Under the pieces are notes generated by a model. It worked only from the letters and a program-made list of their open reading frames with translations. It was not told the DNA's origin and did no database searches. Shown here piece after piece: positions 42,665-46,797 of a DNA stretch of 46,797 nt (the stretch's first letter is position 1; each line of letters opens with the position of its first letter). Source of the stretch: an uncultured cyanobacterium (GTDB taxonomy: Bacteria > Cyanobacteriota > Cyanobacteriia > Cyanobacteriales > Nostocaceae); NCBI GenBank assembly GCA_903903925.1, contig CAIVAU010000241.1, forward strand, positions 1-46,797, written 5' to 3'. The position numbers and the translations under genes are program-made.

Positions 42665-42691
42665 GAAGATTGTTAGGAGTTAGGAGTCATT

Positions 42692-43597
42692 TTAATGAGT
42701 CACTAATGGCTGAACTGCTTCGACAACAAGGTTTGGGCTGACGCGATCGCGCAACCTAGCTTCGATCGCAATCTTGAGGGTCGCCATGCTACTAGAACAG
42801 GAACCGCAAGCACCTTGGAGCAAAACTTTGATCTGATCACCCTCGATGTCATACAGTTCCACATCTCCTCCGTCAGCGATGAGAACGGGTCTGATTTCTT
42901 CATCTAGAACTTTTTGAATCAGTGCGATTCTTTGCACAGGAGTCAGTAGTTTTTCAGTTTGCTTCCCATTAGTTTGATTGAGGGAAACACCCACGGGTAC
43001 TGTAGATTCTTTATGCACGGATGTGATGATGTCATCGATAGTTGCCAAACACGATCCGCATCCACCACCCGCTTTTACGTAGTTTGTGACCTCTTCAGCG
43101 GTGACGAGGTGATTTTCCCGAATCACACGGCGGATTTTCGCCTCGCTGATGCCAAAGCAAGTGCAAACTAGTGCTCCCTCATCATCGTCTTTATGAGTGG
43201 CGAGGGGAATGCCTCGGTAATTATAGATTGCGGCTTCTAGAGCTTCTTGCCCCATCACCGAGCAGTGCATCTTTGCTTCTGGCAATCCGCCAAGGTAGTC
43301 GGCAATCTGCTTGTTGCTTACCTTTAGGGCTTCATCTAAGGATAAACCCTTAATTAATTCTACCAAAGCCTCAGAGGAAGCGATCGCGCTGGTGCAACCA
43401 AAGGTTTGAAAACGAGCATCGAGAATCTTGTCGTTATCTACCTCAATTTTTAGGTGCAATCTCAAGGCATCGCCACAAGCAATGCTTCCTACCTCGCCTG
43501 TCGCAATTTTAATTCCTTGTTCGCCAGTGTCTTCCAGTACTCCCTGATTTTTAGGATTGTAGAAGAATTCTAATACTTTATCTGTATAGTCCCACAT
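42692..43597 (-). CDS. nifU: NifU, Fe-S cluster scaffold
   Basis: The 301 aa protein has three modules. The IscU-like N-terminus has cysteines in GSIACGD, QTFGCTSAIAS and AKMHCSVMGQEA. The central [2Fe-2S] domain shows LVCTCFGISEAKIRR and GGGCGSCLA. The C-terminal Nfu domain has LLQGACGSCSSSMATLK. With NifS it builds [4Fe-4S] clusters for nitrogenase. It follows nifS by 89 bp of heptamer repeats. Confidence 0.96.
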   Translation of the reverse strand: MWDYTDKVLEFFYNPKNQGVLEDTGEQGIKIATGEVGSIACGDALRLHLKIEVDNDKILDARFQTFGCTSAIASSEALVELIKGLSLDEALKVSNKQIADYLGGLPEAKMHCSVMGQEALEAAIYNYRGIPLATHKDDDEGALVCTCFGISEAKIRRVIRENHLVTAEEVTNYVKAGGGCGSCLATIDDIITSVHKESTVPVGVSLNQTNGKQTEKLLTPVQRIALIQKVLDEEIRPVLIADGGDVELYDIEGDQIKVLLQGACGSCSSSMATLKIAIEARLRDRVSPNLVVEAVQPLVTH

Positions 43598-43609
43598 AGT
43601 TAATAGTTA

Positions 43610-43707
43610 GGAGTGAGGAATGAGGAGTGAGGAGTGAGGAGTGAGGAGTGAGTGATAAGTTAGAAGTAACAGTTGATTCAAAACTCCTAACTCCTAACTC
43701 CTAACTC
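43610..43707. repeat. GGAGTGA/CTAACTC heptamer arrays between nifS and nifU
   Basis: GGAGTGA units at 43610-43651 face CTCCTAA units at 43683-43707, which are their rough complement. The second array runs into the last codons of nifS (ELGVRS). Confidence 0.9.
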
Positions 43708-44892
43708 TCTTTCTTTCAGCCAACCCGCATCATCACTTCTGAAGGGCGAGAGGGCACGTAGACGCTCTACAATTCCGGGCATAATCGCCAGAACTTCATC
43801 AATTTCAGCGTCTGTGGTGTAACGGGAAAGGCTAAAGCGGATAGAACCATGCAAGGTGGTGTAGGGTAAGCCCATGGCCCGCAAAACGTGAGAGGGTTCC
43901 AGAGAACCGGAGGTGCAAGCAGAACCAGATGAGGCGCAAATCCCGTATTGGTTCAAGGATAATAGAATTGCTTCACCTTCAATATACTTGAAGCCAATGT
44001 TGGTGGTGTTCGGTAATCTCTGTGTTGGATGACCGTTGACTTCACAGTCGGGAATCGTGGTGATGAGGGTTCGTTCTAGGCGATCGCGTAACCGCTTTTC
44101 TCTAGTCGTCGCCTCTTCTAAATGTAACATTTCCAGTTCAGCCGCTTTCCCCAGAGCAACGATTCCCGGAACATTGTGTGTTCCTCCTCGCCGTCCTCGC
44201 TCTTGTTGTCCCCCGATGATGAACGGACGGAACCTGACCCCACGTCTGACGTAGAGGGCACCAATTCCCTTGGGTGCGTGCAACTTGTGACCAGACAGGG
44301 TTAACATATCCACGGTGCTAGTTTTCATGTTCATCGAGATTTTCCCAACTGCTTGCACCGCATCAACATGGAAGAGAGCGCCATGCTCTTTAGAGCGTAA
44401 CCCAATCTGCTCTATCGGGAAAACAACGCCAGTTTCGTTGTTGGCATACATAATCGTCACTAGGGCGGTGTTACCCGTTAGCGAGGCTTCCAGTTCATCA
44501 AGATCCAACTGTCCTTGAAGATTCACCGAAAGATAGGTAACGCTATAACCTTGGGTTTCCAACTGCTTACAGACATTTAGCACCGCCGGGTGTTCGACTT
44601 GCGTTGTGATGATGTGTCGCTTTTCTGGTTGCGCCAACAGTGCTGCTCGTATAGCAGAGTTGTCTCCTTCTGTACCGCAACTGGTGAAGATAATTTCTGA
44701 TTCGTCGGCACCAATGAGGGCTGCAACTTGTCTACGAGCTTCGTTAATAGATTTACCGACTTGCCCGCCAAAGGTGTGCATGCTGGAGGGGTTGCCGTAA
44801 TAGTCTGTAAGGTAGGGTAGCATCGCCTCCACTACTTCTAAGTCTACCTTAGTGGTCGCATTATTGTCAAGAAAAATGCAGTTCTTTTGCAT
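43687..44892 (-). CDS. nifS: NifS, cysteine desulfurase
   Basis: The 401 aa protein starts at ATG 44892 (a TTG three codons earlier is possible). PLP lysine in LTLSGHKLHAPKGIGALYV, His of EHPAVLNVCK, and the substrate-activating cysteine in GICASSGSACTSGSLEPSHV are visible. It supplies sulfur to NifU. The last residues (ELGVRS) are encoded by TTAGGAG heptamers, so the stop was shaped by repeat expansion. Confidence 0.96.
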   Translation of the reverse strand: MQKNCIFLDNNATTKVDLEVVEAMLPYLTDYYGNPSSMHTFGGQVGKSINEARRQVAALIGADESEIIFTSCGTEGDNSAIRAALLAQPEKRHIITTQVEHPAVLNVCKQLETQGYSVTYLSVNLQGQLDLDELEASLTGNTALVTIMYANNETGVVFPIEQIGLRSKEHGALFHVDAVQAVGKISMNMKTSTVDMLTLSGHKLHAPKGIGALYVRRGVRFRPFIIGGQQERGRRGGTHNVPGIVALGKAAELEMLHLEEATTREKRLRDRLERTLITTIPDCEVNGHPTQRLPNTTNIGFKYIEGEAILLSLNQYGICASSGSACTSGSLEPSHVLRAMGLPYTTLHGSIRFSLSRYTTDAEIDEVLAIMPGIVERLRALSPFRSDDAGWLKERELGVRS

Positions 44893-44947
44893 TGCTTCCA
44901 ATTTTCTTTGAAGAGGAGAGTAGGAGAGTATTTTTTAATACTAGTAA

Positions 44948-44998
44948 TTAACAACTAACTTCTTGACGCTGAGACAACTGCTCAGAGAATTTCTGGGA
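44948..44998 (-). CDS. fdxN: fdxN, 3' end (split by DNA element)
   Basis: The minus strand codes SQKFSEQLSQRQEVSC-stop, which resembles the C-terminal end of cyanobacterial FdxN, the bacterial-type ferredoxin encoded between nifB and nifS. The frame meets a TAG directly upstream (44999-45001), so the element border must lie at or just inside SQK. The cluster-binding part is outside the window. Confidence 0.65.
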   Translation of the reverse strand, partial: SQKFSEQLSQRQEVSC

Positions 44999-45049
44999 CT
45001 AGAAGCTTTTGCTATCAAATATAATTGATGGTTGTGTCGTTACGCTTCT

Positions 45050-46591
45050 ATGGAAAACTGGGGTTACGCACGAGTTAGTGGTGAGGAGCAGCAAACAGAT
45101 AAAGGGGCATTGCGTAAGCAGATAGAACGATTACGTGCTACTGGATGCTCAAAAATATACTGGGATATCCAATCACGGACAACCGAAGTCAGGGAAGGTT
45201 TACAACAATTAATTAATGATTTGAAGGCATCCCCACAAGGGAAGGTCAAGTCTCTTCAATTTACCCGGATTGACCGCATCGGTTCATCATCGCGGTTGTT
45301 TTATACATTGCTGGAAGTGTTGCGATCGAAGGGTATTAGGTTGATCTCGCTGGATCAAGGGGTTGACCCTGAAAGTTTGGGAGGGGAATTAACTATTGAT
45401 ATGCTGCTTGCTGCTGCCAAGTTTGAGGTAAAAATGGTAACAGAGAGGTTGAAGAGTGAACGTCGTCACAGAATCAGCCAAGGGAAAAGTCACCGGATTG
45501 CACCATTGGGTTATCGCATTGTCAATGACAAGTATGTACGCGACTGTTCGCCGTGCGTTTGCCTGCTGGAAGGACGAATAGAGTTAACGGTGTCTGATCT
45601 GGCGCGGCATATTTTTAATACTTTTTTTGCATGTGGTTCAGTTGCGGCGACAATCCGCAAGCTACACGCAGATTTTGGGATCGAGGTACATGCTTTTTCT
45701 TGGAACAAGCCAGAAAGGCTTTCACAGGTCATCAGGGACGATGACTTAGAAAAAATTGCATTTACACCTGTGAAAGCTAACCACCCTTTGCGCTATCCGT
45801 GGTCTGGATTAAGATGGTCAATCCCAGGATTAAAGGCATTATTGGTTAATCCTGTTTATGCAGGGGGATTGCCTTTTGATACTTACGTTAAGCCAAAGGG
45901 GAAACGCAAACACTTTGATGAGTGGAAAGTAAAGTGGGGAACCCATGATGATGAGGCAATCATAACCTGCCACGAACACGAACGAGTCAAGCAGATTATC
46001 CGAGGAAATCGAAACAATCGTTGGGCTTCAAGAGATGACAACGAAGTTAACCCGTTTTCTAATTTAATCAAATGCGCTCATTGCAGTGGATCAATGACCC
46101 GCCACGCCAAACGGGTAAACAAGGATGGGCAGGCTATTTATTATTTTCAGTGCCGTTTGTACAAAGCAGGCAGTTGTAGCAATAAAAATATGATTTCATC
46201 AAAAATTCTAGATATTCAGGTAGTTGATCTATTAGCACAAGAAGCCGAACGGTTGGCGAACCTGGTAGAAACAGACGAGCAACCTCTAGAAGAACCACCA
46301 GAAGTTAAAACGCTACGGTCTTCTCTTAATACCCTTGAAACACTCCCACAAAATCCTGCAATTGATCAAGCCAAATATGTCCTTAGAGAACAGATTGCCC
46401 TGGCACTTTCAGCAAAAAATAATTCGTCTAAACACTCACTTATTGCCAAAGAACGAATTATGCAGGCTTTTTCTAATAAAAGTTACTGGCAAGGACTCAT
46501 AGCGCAAGATAAACGGTCAATACTCAATGGTTGCATCAAGAGAATATTTGTGGATGGGAACTCCGTTACAGGTATTGAGTATTGTTACTAG
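45050..46591 (+). CDS. xisF: XisF-like large serine recombinase of the fdxN element
   Basis: The 513 aa protein starts at ATG 45050 (MENWGYARVSGEEQQTDKGA, Ser10 catalytic); an upstream start at 45032 is less likely. It has FTRIDRIGSSSRLFYTLLEV, LDQGVDPESLGGELTIDMLL, a recombinase domain with KALLVNPVYAGGLPFD, and a zinc ribbon (CAHCSGSMTR ... FQCRLYKAGSCSN). It is very like Anabaena XisF as I remember it. XisH and XisI, needed in Anabaena, are not in the window. Its last two codons lie in a 106 bp tandem repeat. Confidence 0.92.
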   Translation: MENWGYARVSGEEQQTDKGALRKQIERLRATGCSKIYWDIQSRTTEVREGLQQLINDLKASPQGKVKSLQFTRIDRIGSSSRLFYTLLEVLRSKGIRLISLDQGVDPESLGGELTIDMLLAAAKFEVKMVTERLKSERRHRISQGKSHRIAPLGYRIVNDKYVRDCSPCVCLLEGRIELTVSDLARHIFNTFFACGSVAATIRKLHADFGIEVHAFSWNKPERLSQVIRDDDLEKIAFTPVKANHPLRYPWSGLRWSIPGLKALLVNPVYAGGLPFDTYVKPKGKRKHFDEWKVKWGTHDDEAIITCHEHERVKQIIRGNRNNRWASRDDNEVNPFSNLIKCAHCSGSMTRHAKRVNKDGQAIYYFQCRLYKAGSCSNKNMISSKILDIQVVDLLAQEAERLANLVETDEQPLEEPPEVKTLRSSLNTLETLPQNPAIDQAKYVLREQIALALSAKNNSSKHSLIAKERIMQAFSNKSYWQGLIAQDKRSILNGCIKRIFVDGNSVTGIEYCY

Positions 46592-46797
46592 TGCTCTGTG
46601 TCATTAGTTCTGATGGGTAGTGCGAGCCGGAAAGCTCGCTTCGTGAGCGAGACGCTCACACTACGAACCCTTCAAAATTAATGACATGGACGACTAGTGC
46701 TCTGTGTCATTAGTTCTGATGGGTAGTGCGAGCCGGAAAGCTCGCTTCGTGAGCGAGACGCTCACACTACGAACCCTTCAAAATTAATGACATGGAC
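46587..46797. repeat. Tandem 106 bp MITE-like repeat, two copies
   Basis: Copy 1 is 46587-46692, and copy 2 (46693-46797) is cut by the window end after 105 bases. Each unit is a near-palindrome: GTGTCATTA near one end and TAATGACA near the other, and GTAGTGCGAGC with GCTCACACTAC inside. The stop codon of xisF is in copy 1. The unit is non-coding and looks like a small hairpin mobile repeat. Confidence 0.9.

Larger units (their letters stand above)
44999..46797. mobile_element. fdxN element, left end (continues beyond window)
   Basis: The element starts where the fdxN frame ends and holds an XisF-like recombinase 50 bp inside. In Anabaena the fdxN element is large (about 55 kb) with XisF at one end. 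The other border and core are not visible, so the exact crossover cannot be fixed here. Confidence 0.75.

Noticed and set aside
44999..46797. XisH/XisI helper genes for the fdxN element
   Set aside because: Neither is present in the visible 1.8 kb of the element; they may lie beyond the window.

Overview
The window comes from a heterocyst-forming filamentous cyanobacterium (Nostocales, Nostoc-like). The evidence is a Nostoc-type nif cluster with hesA, hesB, the heterocyst ferredoxin fdxH and a glbN cyanoglobin between nifU and nifH, frequent GCGATCGC octamers, and heptameric spacer repeats. No species can be assigned from the sequence alone.

Layout. 1-5.8 kb: flanking chromosomal genes (RecB/RNase H-like nuclease, class V aminotransferase, glycosyltransferase-like protein, YjbQ, methyltransferase, molbindin). 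From 5.9 kb to the right end, one nif operon is read on the minus strand. Its order, right to left, is fdxN(3' end)-nifS-nifU-glbN-nifH-nifD-nifK-(Mo-nitrogenase-associated gene)-nifE-nifN-nifX-DUF269-DUF683-nifW-hesA-hesB-fdxH.

Four of these genes are split by DNA elements, each with a large serine recombinase at one edge. nifE is split by a 9,080 bp element (cores 11378 and 20458), nifK by an 11,290 bp element (cores 21952 and 33242), nifH by a 4,489 bp element (cores 37182 and 41671), and fdxN by an element that begins near 45000 and leaves the window. For nifE, nifK and nifH, short direct repeats (10, 9 and 12 bp) mark the exact crossover. Joining across them restores full-length proteins of 482, 511 and 297 aa in frame. 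By analogy with XisF in Anabaena these are developmentally excised elements, so vegetative cells could not make nitrogenase and heterocysts would need at least four excisions.

The recombinases form two groups. Those of nifE and nifH (456-468 aa) lie directly behind the 5' half of the host gene and read in its direction. Those of nifK and fdxN (513-516 aa, XisF-like) lie next to the 3' half and read against it.

Cargo differs by element. The nifE element has two copies of a two-gene retropepsin-like cassette, a UPF0175/PIN toxin-antitoxin pair, broken parDE, a deleted STAND-NTPase gene, an OprB-type porin and a DUF6888/DUF6887-like pair. The nifK element resembles a defence island: a circularly permuted cytosine-C5 methyltransferase overlapping a putative endonuclease gene, a TIR-domain protein with an unknown C-terminal domain beside a Pro-rich membrane protein, a second UPF0175/PIN pair, two Uma2-type genes, a TPR protein, an amino-acid permease and an mqsR remnant. 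The nifH element carries an MbtH-like protein, an APS kinase and two unknown small proteins. Thus the operon that makes nitrogenase also stores defence and metabolic cargo that would be lost in the differentiated cell.
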